Below are positions 9,102-19,110 of a stretch of DNA of 64,000 nucleotides, piece after piece. The first letter of the stretch is position 1. The number at the start of each line of letters is the position of its first letter. The position numbers and the translations under genes are program-made. This stretch comes from Rhodohalobacter mucosus. Its GTDB lineage: Bacteria > Bacteroidota > Rhodothermia > Balneolales > Balneolaceae. The stretch is taken from contig NZ_QGGB01000001.1 in assembly GCF_003150675.1 (NCBI RefSeq), positions 62,001 to 126,000 on the forward strand, in the 5' to 3' direction. The notes beneath the pieces were generated by a model that saw only the letters and a program-made list of their open reading frames with translations, was not told the origin of the DNA and made no database searches.

Positions 9102-10832
9102 TACGGATTCAATCCAATCGTTCACATTCTCATCAAGTACCTGTAAAGGCACGCTTCCGCTCAGCAGAATCACATCATGGAACTCCCGCAGGTCAAAATC
9201 CACACCCAGCTCACGTTCCGCATTTTCACGAAGTTCGCGGATTTTGATCTCTCCCATTTTATACGCCAGCGCCTGTCCCGGCCAAAAAATATATCTGTTC
9301 ACTTCGCTGCGAATATTGTGAAGCGATAATGCGGAGTTTTCGGCCATATACTGTACGGCTTCTTCCCGGCTCCACCCCATCGAATGGATTCCGGTGTCTA
9401 CCACCAGGCGAAGCGCTCGCCACATCTCGTAGCTGAGCCTGCCAAAGTTCTGGTAGGGATCATCATACATTCCCGTATCCAGCCCTAGCCGCTCCGAGTA
9501 AAGTGCCCAACCCTCGGTATAGGCCGTAAAACCTGAAACAGATCTGAACTTCGGCAGTCCCTCCAGCTCCTGATGAAGCGCAATTTGCAGATGATGTCCC
9601 GGAACGGCCTCATGCAATGAAAGGGCCGTTACTTCATAGAGCGGACGGCTTCTTAGATCGTAAGTATTCACCGCATAGTACCCGGCCCGGGTGCCGTCTG
9701 CGCTTCCGCGGCTGTAGTATGCCGTTGCCGTTCGGGGCGCCAGGTAATCGGGAACCGGCCGTATTCCATAAGGAAGCCTTGGCAGGGTCTTAAAAAGTTC
9801 GGGAAGCTTACCATCCATGGTCTTCAGAACCATTGCAGTTTTTTGAAGTAGCTCTTCCGGTGTTTCGGCATAAAACTGCGGATCGGTTCTTAAAAACTCT
9901 ATAAAGCCCTCAAAATCCTCACCAAATCCGGTTTCACGTACTATTTCCATCATCTCGCTGCGAATTCTGGAAACCTCATCCAGGCCTGTACGGTGCACCT
10001 CCACGGGCGTAATCTCCATTGTTGTATGCATCTGAACCAGCCAGGCATAGTACTCCTCACCTCCGGGGACTTCCGTAATTCCGGGTGATTCCGAGGCACC
10101 GGGTATATACTCATCCTCCAGAAAACGCAGGAGGCGCTCAAACTCAGGATTTACAACCTCTCCGATCACGTCCGCCGCATCAGCCGACAACCTCTGCCGC
10201 TCTTCTTCTGTAAAACTCTCAGGAAACGACTCAAACGGTTCGTAAAGCCGGCTCTCTTCAGGTACTTCCGGAATCAATGCTTCAATCGAAGCCATATAGT
10301 CTTCAAAGACCTCCTCCGGCCTAACAAAACCAAGTACCAATCCCGCCCGCATTCTTTCGATATAGCCTTCATTATACATCCTGAAGGCTCTCAACCGGCT
10401 CAGGTAGTTGTTATAATCCTCCACGGTATTGAGAGGCACCCTGCCGGCAAGGTCTGCAAAGGAAGCGTGATAGTCCCACCATCCGTTCAGCGGCAGCAGA
10501 TGGTCGTTGAGTTCATAGGCCCGAACTTCATTTTCAAGCTGGATTTTAAAAATGTCATAGTTCAGTTTCGATGCTTCGCTCAGATTCTCTCTCTGTATAT
10601 GGTCAAGCCGCACCAGAAACTCTTTGGCCTGCTCGTATCGCCGCTCCATTGATTCTATACTCGTTTCGGGCAGTTTGTCATTAAAACGGTGGTCGCCCTG
10701 GTTCGTGGCGAACAGGGGTTGATCGGTGAGTGAATATTCCCAGTGATCATCAAAAAGATTTTGAAGGCGCTCCTCACCGGATATGCACGATACCAGGATA
10801 AGAGACATAACAGGAAGCAGAAATCTGACCAT
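9090..10832 (-). CDS. DUF885 family lipoprotein, putative zinc metallopeptidase
   Basis: The protein has 580 residues. The N-terminus is a lipoprotein signal peptide with the lipobox LVSC (C16), so it should sit in the outer or inner membrane facing the periplasm. A HEAVPGHH motif at residues 407-414 is the hallmark of DUF885 (COG4805) and looks like the zinc site of a gluzincin peptidase. The usual DUF885 segments YYSRG, SGFTAYTEGWALYSE and QALAYKMGEIKI are all present. The family is generally taken as secreted metallopeptidases, without a firm substrate. It is transcribed alone; its upstream neighbour, the cryptochrome gene, ends 83 bp before its start. Confidence 0.88.
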   Translation of the reverse strand: MVRFLLPVMSLILVSCISGEERLQNLFDDHWEYSLTDQPLFATNQGDHRFNDKLPETSIESMERRYEQAKEFLVRLDHIQRENLSEASKLNYDIFKIQLENEVRAYELNDHLLPLNGWWDYHASFADLAGRVPLNTVEDYNNYLSRLRAFRMYNEGYIERMRAGLVLGFVRPEEVFEDYMASIEALIPEVPEESRLYEPFESFPESFTEEERQRLSADAADVIGEVVNPEFERLLRFLEDEYIPGASESPGITEVPGGEEYYAWLVQMHTTMEITPVEVHRTGLDEVSRIRSEMMEIVRETGFGEDFEGFIEFLRTDPQFYAETPEELLQKTAMVLKTMDGKLPELFKTLPRLPYGIRPVPDYLAPRTATAYYSRGSADGTRAGYYAVNTYDLRSRPLYEVTALSLHEAVPGHHLQIALHQELEGLPKFRSVSGFTAYTEGWALYSERLGLDTGMYDDPYQNFGRLSYEMWRALRLVVDTGIHSMGWSREEAVQYMAENSALSLHNIRSEVNRYIFWPGQALAYKMGEIKIRELRENAERELGVDFDLREFHDVILLSGSVPLQVLDENVNDWIESVSVQ

Positions 10833-10915
10833 TCTGAACAGGGATTTTGATTAATGGAAACGGCTTAGGTTACAATTGGCTGTATTACCATGCAAGCTGT
10901 TTAAAAAAATACCAC

Positions 10916-12337
10916 TCAGCCTTCCTGCCTGATTCTCTCATAGCTTTCTTCAAGATCCAGTATGGGTTCAGGGTAGTCTTTGGCAATGTTTACGCCAAAA
11001 AGTTTTTGCTGATCCGGACTCATCGTATGCAGCTTGTGTATGAATTCAGAAGGCACCTCACTAAGCTCCGGCAGCCAGGTACGGACATACTCCCCCTTCT
11101 TGTCGTACTTATCAGCCTGATTCAGAATGTTGAAGTACCGGTTTCTCGGATCGTGCCCTACCGTTGCATTGTAGGCCCAGTTCCCCCAGTTGCTGCATAC
11201 ATCATAATCGATCAGCATCGACTCGAACCAGGCGGCTCCCCAGCGCCAGTCCATATCCATATTCTGAGCCAGGAAGCTGGCAACGTTTTGCCGCCCGCGA
11301 TTGCTCATGTAGCCGGTCTGCCAAAGCTCCCTCATATTGGCATCTATGAATGGAATGCCGGTCATGCCATGCGCCCATTTTTTGAACCACTCCGGATCCG
11401 TTCGCTTTTCAAGATTTTTTCCCTGAATTCCTCCCAACCGGAAAATTTTATTTCCATGTTTCTCTGCTGAATAGCGGAAATAGTCGCGCCAGATCAATTC
11501 AAAAATAAGCCAGTAGGTGGATACATTCTTGTGAACCTCACGCTCATATTTTTTGACTTCCGCATGCACTGAACGTGCAGATATGCAGCCGAGAGCCAGC
11601 CACGGCGATAATTTTGAGGAGTAGTCGGCCCCGAGCAGCCCGTTTCGGGTGAACTTGTAGTTGCGCAAGCTGTCTGACTCAAAAAAATAATGATTCAATC
11701 TATTCCAGGCTTCTTCTTCCCCTCCTTTAAATTCCAGAACACTCCGTTCATCCCCGCCGGAAATATCCACGCCAAAGGACCCGAGCCCCGGTAAACTTCC
11801 CGGATCTCCGAGATCTGCAAAATTGATATTTTCAGGTTCCGGAAGCGGCTTTCTCACACTGCACTTTTTCTCAACCTTTTTCCTGAATTGAGTAAACACA
11901 ACGGGCAGCTCCCGGATTTCAAACGGCAGGTCGTTTGGGTGATAGAGAGCGTGTCCCCTGAACTTTACCAACGGCACTTGAATCAGGGATTGAACCCGCT
12001 CTTCCGCTTCGGTTTCTTCAGAGGTTACCTCACCATAGCAGAGAACCCTATCCGCTTGATAATGATCACAAATTTCATTCAGAACTTCAGCCGGATTTCC
12101 GGTTCTCACAATCAGATCTCCCCCCTTCTGCCGGTATGCATTCCTCAGCGCCTCCACACTCTCAATCAGAAACCTTTTGCGGTGAGAGCCTGTCTTGGGA
12201 AATCCATACATGGTTGATTCGAACAATGCCGGATCAAATATATAAACCGGTAATATCTGCCCATGTTTACAGGCAGTTACAAGCGGTTCATGGTCCTTTA
12301 TTCGAAGGTCGTTGCGATGCCAAATGATTGATTTCAT
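10916..12337 (-). CDS. DASH-family cryptochrome/photolyase
   Basis: The protein has 473 residues. An N-terminal photolyase alpha/beta domain (IIWHRNDLRIKDHEPL) binds the antenna cofactor. The C-terminal FAD domain has LSPWLALGCISARSVH, WELIWRDYFRY-type and GIPFIDANMREL segments, and ends with WAYNATVGHDPRNRYFNILNQ-type sequence. The segments GFPKTGSHRKRFLIES and GGDLIVRTGNP, and the MSNRGRQNVASFLAQ part, are characteristic of the cry-DASH subfamily. Cry-DASH proteins repair cyclobutane pyrimidine dimers in single-stranded or looped DNA and may act in light sensing. This fits life in lit surface water. The call is certain at family level; its in vivo role is not. Confidence 0.92.
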   Translation of the reverse strand: MKSIIWHRNDLRIKDHEPLVTACKHGQILPVYIFDPALFESTMYGFPKTGSHRKRFLIESVEALRNAYRQKGGDLIVRTGNPAEVLNEICDHYQADRVLCYGEVTSEETEAEERVQSLIQVPLVKFRGHALYHPNDLPFEIRELPVVFTQFRKKVEKKCSVRKPLPEPENINFADLGDPGSLPGLGSFGVDISGGDERSVLEFKGGEEEAWNRLNHYFFESDSLRNYKFTRNGLLGADYSSKLSPWLALGCISARSVHAEVKKYEREVHKNVSTYWLIFELIWRDYFRYSAEKHGNKIFRLGGIQGKNLEKRTDPEWFKKWAHGMTGIPFIDANMRELWQTGYMSNRGRQNVASFLAQNMDMDWRWGAAWFESMLIDYDVCSNWGNWAYNATVGHDPRNRYFNILNQADKYDKKGEYVRTWLPELSEVPSEFIHKLHTMSPDQQKLFGVNIAKDYPEPILDLEESYERIRQEG

Positions 12338-12482
12338 GAAACCTTAATTTCTTTATAGTTTATATACGCGGCCTAAAACGCCGTTACGACCCGTTTGCAT
12401 TCCATAAAAAATGGACGGAATGATTTCGGCATACGTTCTTTGTATGTGTAGAATCAAATGCTAACTAACTAAACACTTAACC

Positions 12483-13724
12483 ATGACAAGCCTGATAGAG
12501 AAATCTCTATGGCTGCTATGTGGGGTAAGTGCTCTCTTATTTACGGGGTTCTTGTTTACCGCAGAAGCGCAGTCTGACGAAGAGGAGGAGTCATCGCTGC
12601 ATGTTGGCGGTGCTCTACGATATAATTTCCTTCTCAGTAATTATGAAAGCGACATAGACGCAGGAAACTCCCAGTTTACCTGGGACACCTGGCGCATCAA
12701 CGTATTGTACGACAACCCGGGTGGAATCGGACTGAATTTTGAGTACCGTTTTTATCCCACTTTCGGCACTCATTTTATCAAGCAGGGATGGCTTGATTAC
12801 AGTGTTGACGAGAAAACTGAATTGCAGCTGGGAGTTACGCAGGTACCTTTTGGCAACATTCAGTACAACTCGAACAACTGGTGGTTCAGCCTGCCTTACT
12901 ACGTGGGTCTGGAAGATGATCACGACATGGGCATCAAGCTCATCAGGCAAACAGAAAATATGGAATGGCACGCAGCCTATTTCTTCCAGGCGGATCCGGA
13001 AGGCCCTGCATTTGGCCAGGCCAATTTCGGGGTCGGGGGTGCCGGACGGTACAGCTACGACGTGATTCCGGAGGGCAATGCATCACTCACCGAGCGCAAC
13101 CAGTTCAATATCAGAGGAGCCTATTTGCTTGATAACGGTGAGATTGGGGCATCCTTTCAATTCGGTCAGCTTTACAACACGGTGAACGACCTCTTCGACA
13201 GCCAGTACGCTTTTGCCATTCATGCCGACTATAACATTGGCAATTTCAATATCAAGCCGCAGCTCCTCTATTACGGCATGAATGCGGATGATGATGACGG
13301 CAATGAGCTGAGCACGGTATATATGGGTGCATATGGTATACCCTACGAGGTATCAACGGAAGCCTGGATCGCAACACTGGGGCTGGCTTACTCCTATGAT
13401 GTTGACTGGGGGCCCGTCACCAATATCAATTTCTACAATGATTTCAGCTATATGCAGAATACGGTTGGTGAAGGTACCACCATACGAGCCAATGACCAGT
13501 CGCTTACGCTGGATAACAATTTCCAGAGTACCATCCAGAACATCACAGGCTTCCTTGTTTCGGCAGGTCCTGTATTTACATACTTCGATATTGCACAGGG
13601 AGTGAATCAACCCTGGCTGACCGACGCTTTCGGTGTAGGAGTCGGTCCTGGGCATGAAGACCTGGGGCTGGGCGAATCGGAATACAACATCCGGTTCAAT
13701 ATCAATATCGGTTATTACTTCTGA
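12483..13724 (+). CDS. Outer-membrane beta-barrel protein (porin-like)
   Basis: The protein has 413 residues. A signal peptide (about 1-30, ending FTAEAQS) is followed by alternating aromatic/polar strands typical of a beta-barrel, and the C-terminus FNINIGYYF ends in the aromatic residue expected for outer-membrane insertion. The motifs WRINVLYDNPGGIGLNFEYRF and TELQLGVTQVPFG resemble porins of the phosphate-selective OprO/P type in general layout, but I cannot assign specificity. The gene lies 48 bp upstream of a BCCT transporter in the same direction, so it may supply betaine-like solutes across the outer membrane. The start is chosen at the ATG that opens the signal peptide. Confidence 0.75.
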   Translation: MTSLIEKSLWLLCGVSALLFTGFLFTAEAQSDEEEESSLHVGGALRYNFLLSNYESDIDAGNSQFTWDTWRINVLYDNPGGIGLNFEYRFYPTFGTHFIKQGWLDYSVDEKTELQLGVTQVPFGNIQYNSNNWWFSLPYYVGLEDDHDMGIKLIRQTENMEWHAAYFFQADPEGPAFGQANFGVGGAGRYSYDVIPEGNASLTERNQFNIRGAYLLDNGEIGASFQFGQLYNTVNDLFDSQYAFAIHADYNIGNFNIKPQLLYYGMNADDDDGNELSTVYMGAYGIPYEVSTEAWIATLGLAYSYDVDWGPVTNINFYNDFSYMQNTVGEGTTIRANDQSLTLDNNFQSTIQNITGFLVSAGPVFTYFDIAQGVNQPWLTDAFGVGVGPGHEDLGLGESEYNIRFNINIGYYF

Positions 13725-13772
13725 ACCTATCCGTTTCAGAAATTAACACACTAATATTCAAGGAGTACACCT

Positions 13773-15395
13773 ATGGCATTACGAGGACAAGATGACTCGC
13801 CGGAGTCAGAAAATTCCGGCAAGAACCGCCTGTTCGACATTCACAAGCCGGTTTTCTGGCCATCCGTTATACTGATCTTTTTGTTGATCGCAGGAACGCT
13901 CATTGCAGGCGAGGCGGCAGAAGAGGCTTTTGAGTCGGTACGGGTGGGCATTACGGAATGGGCCAGCTGGCTCTTTGTGGGAGCCGTCAACATTTTTATC
14001 GGTTTTGCACTCTATTTCGCTTTCAGCAAATACGGAAATATCCGGCTCGGCGGCGAAGATGCGGAACCTGATTTCAGCACAATGGCATGGTTTGCCATGC
14101 TCTTCAGTGCAGGGATGGGAATCGGTTTGATGTTTTTCTCGGTTGCGGAGCCGATGTGGCATCTGCTCTATCCGCCTCATTCAGAGGCCGGCACGACCGA
14201 AGCCATCCGTGACGCCATGGGTGTCACTTTCTTGCATTGGGGCCTTCACGCGTGGGCCGTCTACGCCATCGTAGCTCTCGCACTCGCTTTCTTTGCATTC
14301 AATCGCAAGTTGCCTCTCTCTTTCCGTTCGGTTTTTTATCCGATACTTGGCGACAGGATTGAAGGATGGATCGGAGACGTGATTGACATACTCGCCGTGC
14401 TGGCTACGTTATTCGGCCTTGCAACATCGCTTGGTCTGGGAGCCTCACAGGCCGGGGCGGGGATGCAGTATGTATTTGGACTTGAAAATACCGTAAATCT
14501 GCAGGTAATTATCATTATCGTAGTTACCTCCATTGCAGTGGTATCCGTTGTACTCGGTATCGATAAGGGAGTACGTGTGCTGAGTGAATTCAACATACGC
14601 ACTGCAGCTTTATTCCTGCTTTTCATACTGGTTGTGGGACCAACATTTTTCATACTCTCATCCTTTATTCAAAATATTGGCCACTATGCTCAAAACTTCC
14701 CGGCTTTTGCATTCTGGACGCAATCGTATGAAGAAGGATCATTTATGACAACATGGACTGTGTTTTACTGGGCCTGGTGGATCTCCTGGTCTCCATATGT
14801 AGGGATGTTTATAGCACGTATTTCACGCGGCAGAACGGTAAAACAGTTTGTGCTGGGCGTTCTGATCGTACCCACACTCATCACCTTTCTCTGGATGAGC
14901 GGATTCGGCGGCAGTGCCATTTTTCTTGAAACAAACGGAATAGCGGAAATTGCAGCTGCTGTTGAGCAAGACCAAACCACATCTCTCTTTATACTGCTGG
15001 ATCAGTTTCCCTGGGCTACCATCACATCATTTCTGGCCATTGTACTTGTGCTCAGTTTCTTTGTGACATCTTCCGACTCAGGGTCACTTGTCATTGATGG
15101 CCTTACCAGCGGCGGTAAACTGGATGCACCGGTCGGCCAGCGCATCTTCTGGGCGTCCATTGAGGGTGTAGTCGCTGCCATACTGCTGATTGGGGGCGGA
15201 TTGTCAGCGCTCCAGGCGGGTGCCATCAGTACGGGTCTGCCTTTTGTAATCGTGCTCCTTGTGATGTGTTACAGCCTCCAAAGAGGACTGCATCGTGAAC
15301 ACCACGATCTGATGAGAAAAGACCGCGATAAAGAGCGTGAATCGTATCGCGACCTGGTGATGAATGCAATTAAAAAACAAAAACAAGCGGAGTAA
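13773..15395 (+). CDS. BCCT-family betaine/carnitine/choline transporter
   Basis: The protein has 540 residues with about twelve membrane segments. The BCCT features are clear: FSAGMGIGLMFFSVAEPMWHL near residues 110-130 and the aromatic signature in WTVFYWAWWISWSPYVG-MFIARISRGR near 328-355, which contributes to the betaine site. BCCT carriers bring in glycine betaine, carnitine, choline or ectoine with sodium or protons and serve osmoprotection. An AAGGAG Shine-Dalgarno sequence lies about 8 bp before the ATG. The C-terminus is short and charged, as in osmosensing BetP-like carriers. It sits between the porin and a universal stress gene (8-bp gap), which suggests one salt-stress operon. Confidence 0.93.
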   Translation: MALRGQDDSPESENSGKNRLFDIHKPVFWPSVILIFLLIAGTLIAGEAAEEAFESVRVGITEWASWLFVGAVNIFIGFALYFAFSKYGNIRLGGEDAEPDFSTMAWFAMLFSAGMGIGLMFFSVAEPMWHLLYPPHSEAGTTEAIRDAMGVTFLHWGLHAWAVYAIVALALAFFAFNRKLPLSFRSVFYPILGDRIEGWIGDVIDILAVLATLFGLATSLGLGASQAGAGMQYVFGLENTVNLQVIIIIVVTSIAVVSVVLGIDKGVRVLSEFNIRTAALFLLFILVVGPTFFILSSFIQNIGHYAQNFPAFAFWTQSYEEGSFMTTWTVFYWAWWISWSPYVGMFIARISRGRTVKQFVLGVLIVPTLITFLWMSGFGGSAIFLETNGIAEIAAAVEQDQTTSLFILLDQFPWATITSFLAIVLVLSFFVTSSDSGSLVIDGLTSGGKLDAPVGQRIFWASIEGVVAAILLIGGGLSALQAGAISTGLPFVIVLLVMCYSLQRGLHREHHDLMRKDRDKERESYRDLVMNAIKKQKQAE

Positions 15396-15403
15396 TTCAC
15401 ACT

Positions 15404-16306
15404 ATGAAGAATTCAAAACACTGGATGGCATGTCTGGACCTTTCCAACATGGACGATATTCTGATTGGATACAGCGCATTTCTGACATCTGTCATCAAAC
15501 CTGAAACCATCACCTTCTTTCATGTTATAGAATCGGGGCCGACCGCTGTGGAGCTTGTCGATCAATTCCCGGAAATTGAAACGAAAGAGGAGTTTCTCAA
15601 TCTGATTCGTGAAGAGCTCAACGACAAGGTGAAGCAGCATTTCAGCGGGAATGAGATTGAGATCAGGATCGTCATCAAAGAGGGGAAACCCACCGACCAG
15701 ATAATAGATCTAGTCAATTCACTTGAGCCGGATCTTTTAATTATGGGTAAAAAAATCGGCTATGCGGGTGAAGGCGTGATTCCGATGCGAATCCTGGATT
15801 ATGTGCCGGTTTCGGTACTTTTTGTGCCTGAAAACAGCCGATACAGCCTCGATAAGATTCTGGTACCGGTTGATTTTTCTGAACAGTCTGCTACCGCGAT
15901 TAATACTGCTGCCTCCTTCACAAAGAGCAGCAACGTAACCGCACAGCACATCTACCAATACCGGGCTCAGTTTTTCCCCTATTCACTTTCAGATAAAGAG
16001 AAAAAAGAGGTGGACCGTAAAATTGAGAGCAAGAAAGAGAACTTCAGGGCAGAGTCTGACATTCCTGAAGACATTCACTTTGTTCTCTCCCTTCACAGAA
16101 AAGGCAAGATTGCGGATGTTGTCTATCATCAGGCCGTGCGCGATCAATCCGACCTTATAGTGGTGGCGTCCAAATCGAAGCGAATTGGGGCACTTGTGCG
16201 GCATGATTTTACGGACAAAATGGTGGAATATGCATTCGGCATCCCGCTATTGATCCTTAAAAACCGTGAACGCCATATGAAGTTTTTAAAGTCGCTTTTC
16301 GGCTGA
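15404..16306 (+). CDS. Tandem universal stress protein (two Usp domains)
   Basis: The protein has 300 residues. The first Usp domain (about 5-145) has HWMACLDLSNMDD and the later ADLLIMG-type segment LEPDLLIMGKKIG. The second (about 147-290) starts with DKILVPVDFSEQSATAINTA and ends with SDLIVVASKSKRI. Usp domains bind ATP or sense stress, depending on the type. The first domain lacks the standard nucleotide-loop glycines in the part I can see, and the second has only a partial match. It starts 8 bp after the BCCT stop. Many BCCT and other solute carriers carry Usp partners that modulate uptake, so a regulatory role in osmolyte transport is a reasonable inference. Confidence 0.88.
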   Translation: MKNSKHWMACLDLSNMDDILIGYSAFLTSVIKPETITFFHVIESGPTAVELVDQFPEIETKEEFLNLIREELNDKVKQHFSGNEIEIRIVIKEGKPTDQIIDLVNSLEPDLLIMGKKIGYAGEGVIPMRILDYVPVSVLFVPENSRYSLDKILVPVDFSEQSATAINTAASFTKSSNVTAQHIYQYRAQFFPYSLSDKEKKEVDRKIESKKENFRAESDIPEDIHFVLSLHRKGKIADVVYHQAVRDQSDLIVVASKSKRIGALVRHDFTDKMVEYAFGIPLLILKNRERHMKFLKSLFG

Positions 16307-16378
16307 TTGGAGATCTTTCGTCAGCCTGAGTTCGGCGTAAGGAATTACACACACGATACATTAAAACAGCAGGCAACG

Positions 16379-16407
16379 GGCCTTCCTGAATTCCTTTCGG
16401 GAAGGCC
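16379..16407 (+). terminator. Hairpin after the Usp gene, possible terminator
   Basis: GGCCTTCC (16379-16386) pairs with GGAAGGCC (16400-16407) as a perfect 8-bp GC-rich stem with a 13-nt loop. It lies 72 bp after the Usp stop in the gap between that gene and the convergent amidohydrolase. No T-run follows on either strand, so it is not a classic intrinsic terminator. It may stabilise the 3' end or act with another factor. Confidence 0.4.
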
Positions 16408-16484
16408 GCGTGCATGCTGCAAAGCAGATATGTGTGAGAGAGAAGCAGAGAAGAAATATGACTGCAGTCTCCCGTCTCCGTCCA

Positions 16485-17768
16485 TCACTCCTGTTTGTAA
16501 ACCATTCCCCCTTTCATAACAAATCGTACATCCTCAAGAATTGTGATATCCTCTAGCGGATTACCTCTCACCGCAATGATATCGGCGTGCTTCCCGGCTT
16601 CAATCGAACCGATTTCATCTTCAAGGCCCAGTACTTCCGGGGCGGTTTTTACTGAGCTCATAATTGCCTCAACCGGAGGCATGCCGGCTTCCACCATATA
16701 GCCGAATTCCTGACCATTTTCACCGTGAGGAAAAACGCCTGCATCGGTCCCAAACGCTATATTTACACCGTATCGGTAGGCTTGAGCAAATGTGCTTTGG
16801 ATCAACGGGCCTATCTCCCGTGCTTTGGGTTCCACCAGAGCCGGAAAGTATCCTTCCACCTCTGCTTTTTCGGCTACGAACTTTCCTGCAGAGATGGTTG
16901 GCACATAGTAGGTGCCTGCTTCTACCATAGCCTGCATCACCTCTTCGTCCATATAAGTACCGTGTTCGATGGTACGTACACCAGCGCGAACGGCACGCAG
17001 CATCCCCTCTTTACCGTGTGCGTGTGCCGCCACATGCATTTCGTAATCCCGCGCGGTTTCTACAACCGCCTGAAGCTCATCATCCATAAACTGGGGGTTC
17101 ATTCCCGATTTGGCTACACTAAGAACGCCTCCCGTAGCCGTAATCTTTATGTGATCCGCACCGTTTTTATATCGCTGCCGAACTGCCTCTCGGGCGTCCT
17201 CAACGCCATTAATAACGCCTGACTCCGGACCCGGGACCCCCATGAATTCACGCTTGTGGCCGTTGGTGGGATCCGCGTGTCCGCCTGTGGTTGCCAGTGA
17301 TTTCCCTACGCTGATTACCCTGGGCCCATCCACATAGCCTGCCCGGATGGCATCACGCAACGCCGTATTTACTCCGGATCCGCCAAGATCGCGAACTGTT
17401 GTAAAACCGGCATCCAGCGTACGGCGGGCAAACATGACCGATCGCAAGGCACGTTCTTCCGGATTCATGGTGTAGGTCTCTACATATCGGTTTGGGTTGG
17501 TTTCACCCTCAAGATGAACGTGCAGATCGATCAATCCGGGTAGAACAGTCATTTCGGAAAGGTCGATCAGTTCTGCTCCGGAAGCAGGGCTCTCGAAACC
17601 GTCCAGTACGGAAACAATGCGGCCGTCTTCAACAACAACGGTTTTATTTTGAGCGAGCTCACCGGTGATTCCGTCGAACAGATGTCCTGCGTGAATAAAT
17701 GTCTGCTGCCCCATCACCGGGAGAGTCAGCAATAGAAAGGTGAGAAGAGAGATAAAGATTTTCATCAT
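16485..17768 (-). CDS. Secreted amidohydrolase (imidazolonepropionase/prolidase-like)
   Basis: The product has about 427 residues. The open frame extends upstream to 17804, but the ATG at 17768 starts directly at a signal peptide ([20 protein letters not shown]), so this start is preferred. The metal-dependent amidohydrolase fold is shown by the [12 protein letters not shown] motif, a [14 protein letters not shown] segment, [22 protein letters not shown], and the late [14 protein letters not shown] with its catalytic aspartate. The C-terminus closes the beta-sandwich with [17 protein letters not shown]. Relatives include Xaa-Pro dipeptidases and other N-acyl amino acid or peptide hydrolases of the periplasm. 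The substrate is unknown. It lies 112 bp downstream of pgk. Confidence 0.85.
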   Translation of the reverse strand: MMKIFISLLTFLLLTLPVMGQQTFIHAGHLFDGITGELAQNKTVVVEDGRIVSVLDGFESPASGAELIDLSEMTVLPGLIDLHVHLEGETNPNRYVETYTMNPEERALRSVMFARRTLDAGFTTVRDLGGSGVNTALRDAIRAGYVDGPRVISVGKSLATTGGHADPTNGHKREFMGVPGPESGVINGVEDAREAVRQRYKNGADHIKITATGGVLSVAKSGMNPQFMDDELQAVVETARDYEMHVAAHAHGKEGMLRAVRAGVRTIEHGTYMDEEVMQAMVEAGTYYVPTISAGKFVAEKAEVEGYFPALVEPKAREIGPLIQSTFAQAYRYGVNIAFGTDAGVFPHGENGQEFGYMVEAGMPPVEAIMSSVKTAPEVLGLEDEIGSIEAGKHADIIAVRGNPLEDITILEDVRFVMKGGMVYKQE

Positions 17769-17880
17769 GATCCGATTAGGATTTGGAGGTTCAAAAAATA
17801 CCATCCAAATATAACACAGATAACCAGAACTGAAAGCCCGCTTTATCTCTCTTTCTATTAAGTGTCAATACATGAAGTAT

Positions 17881-19074
17881 CTATTTATCAGTAAGCGAGC
17901 TAACCCCGGGCAGCTCTTTCCCTTCAAGATATTCCAGGCTGGCGCCTCCTCCCGTTGATACGTGAGATACCTCTTTTTCAAGGCCTGCCTTTTTAATGGC
18001 TGCAGATGAGTCGCCGCCGCCGATAATGGTGGTTGCACCCGACTTTGTTGCTTCGGCAAGCGCCTCGGCAACTGCAAATGTTCCATCTGCAAAGTTGGGC
18101 ATCTCAAAAACGCCCATAGGGCCATTCCAGACAACTGTTTCTGCACGCTTGATCTGGTTGCCGAACGCAATGATCGACTGCGGACCGATATCAACGGCCA
18201 TCCAGCCGGGTTCGATACCGTCTTCATCCACCACTTTGTGCTCTGCATCATTGCTGAACTCTCTGGCGACTACGGAGTCGAGGGGAAGCATAAATTTAAC
18301 CCCGGCCTCTTCCGCTTTCTTCATGAGTTCTCCTGCCAGCTCAACTTTATCCTCTTCAACGAGTGAATCACCGATTTCAAGCCCCTTGGCTTTGTAAAAT
18401 GTGTACGTCATCCCCCCACCGATAATGATGGTATCGACTTTGCTCAACAGGTTTTCTATAACGCCGATTTTATCGGACACTTTAGCACCGCCCAGAATCG
18501 CTACAAAGGGCCGTCTTGGATTGTTGACGCTTTCTTCCAGATAGCGAATCTCCTTTTCCAGCAAAAAACCGGAAACTGCAGGCTGCAAATATTCGGTAAC
18601 GCCTGCAACAGATGCATGAGCTCGGTGGCTGCTGCCGAATGCATCATTCACAAAAAGGTCTGCATGAGCAGCAAGCTTTTTTGCAAATTCAGGATCATTT
18701 TTCTTCTCTTCAGGATGAAAACGAACGTTTTCTAGCAGAACGATCTCACCGGTTTCAGCCTCACGGATAACACTGTCTGCCTTGTCGCCGATGCAGTCTT
18801 CCGCAAAGTGAACAGGCGCATCAACCAGTGTTTTGAGATGGTCTGCAACCGGCCTGAGGCTGAATGCTTCATCCGGTTTACCTGCCGGACGGCCCAGGTG
18901 ACTGGTAAGGATCAGTTTGGCTTCAGCATCCACCACGTACCGGATAGATTCGAGTGCCTGCACTATCCGGTTATCGTCCGTTATGGTTCCATTTTCGATC
19001 GGTACATTGAAATCAACCCTCATAAGTACCGTTTTTCCCTTCAGCTCTGCATCTTTTAGCGTTAATTTCGACAT
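17881..19074 (-). CDS. pgk: Phosphoglycerate kinase
   Basis: The protein has 397 residues, the normal bacterial length. It interconverts 1,3-bisphosphoglycerate plus ADP and 3-phosphoglycerate plus ATP in glycolysis. The signature [19 protein letters not shown] is at residues 20-38, followed by [39 protein letters not shown], and the C-terminal [20 protein letters not shown]-type glycine loop with [18 protein letters not shown]. It lies 36 bp downstream of the HAD phosphatase gene and may be read from the thr transcript as well as from its own promoter. Confidence 0.98.
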   Translation of the reverse strand: MSKLTLKDAELKGKTVLMRVDFNVPIENGTITDDNRIVQALESIRYVVDAEAKLILTSHLGRPAGKPDEAFSLRPVADHLKTLVDAPVHFAEDCIGDKADSVIREAETGEIVLLENVRFHPEEKKNDPEFAKKLAAHADLFVNDAFGSSHRAHASVAGVTEYLQPAVSGFLLEKEIRYLEESVNNPRRPFVAILGGAKVSDKIGVIENLLSKVDTIIIGGGMTYTFYKAKGLEIGDSLVEEDKVELAGELMKKAEEAGVKFMLPLDSVVAREFSNDAEHKVVDEDGIEPGWMAVDIGPQSIIAFGNQIKRAETVVWNGPMGVFEMPNFADGTFAVAEALAEATKSGATTIIGGGDSSAAIKKAGLEKEVSHVSTGGGASLEYLEGKELPGVSSLTDK

Positions 19075-19110
19075 ATTCTTAAATATTACAGGTTCAGTTG
19101 ATAGTTATTT

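Noticed and set aside
10847-11470. 207-residue plus-strand frame overlapping the cryptochrome gene
   Set aside because: It is antisense to conserved cry-DASH sequence and its translation resembles no protein family.
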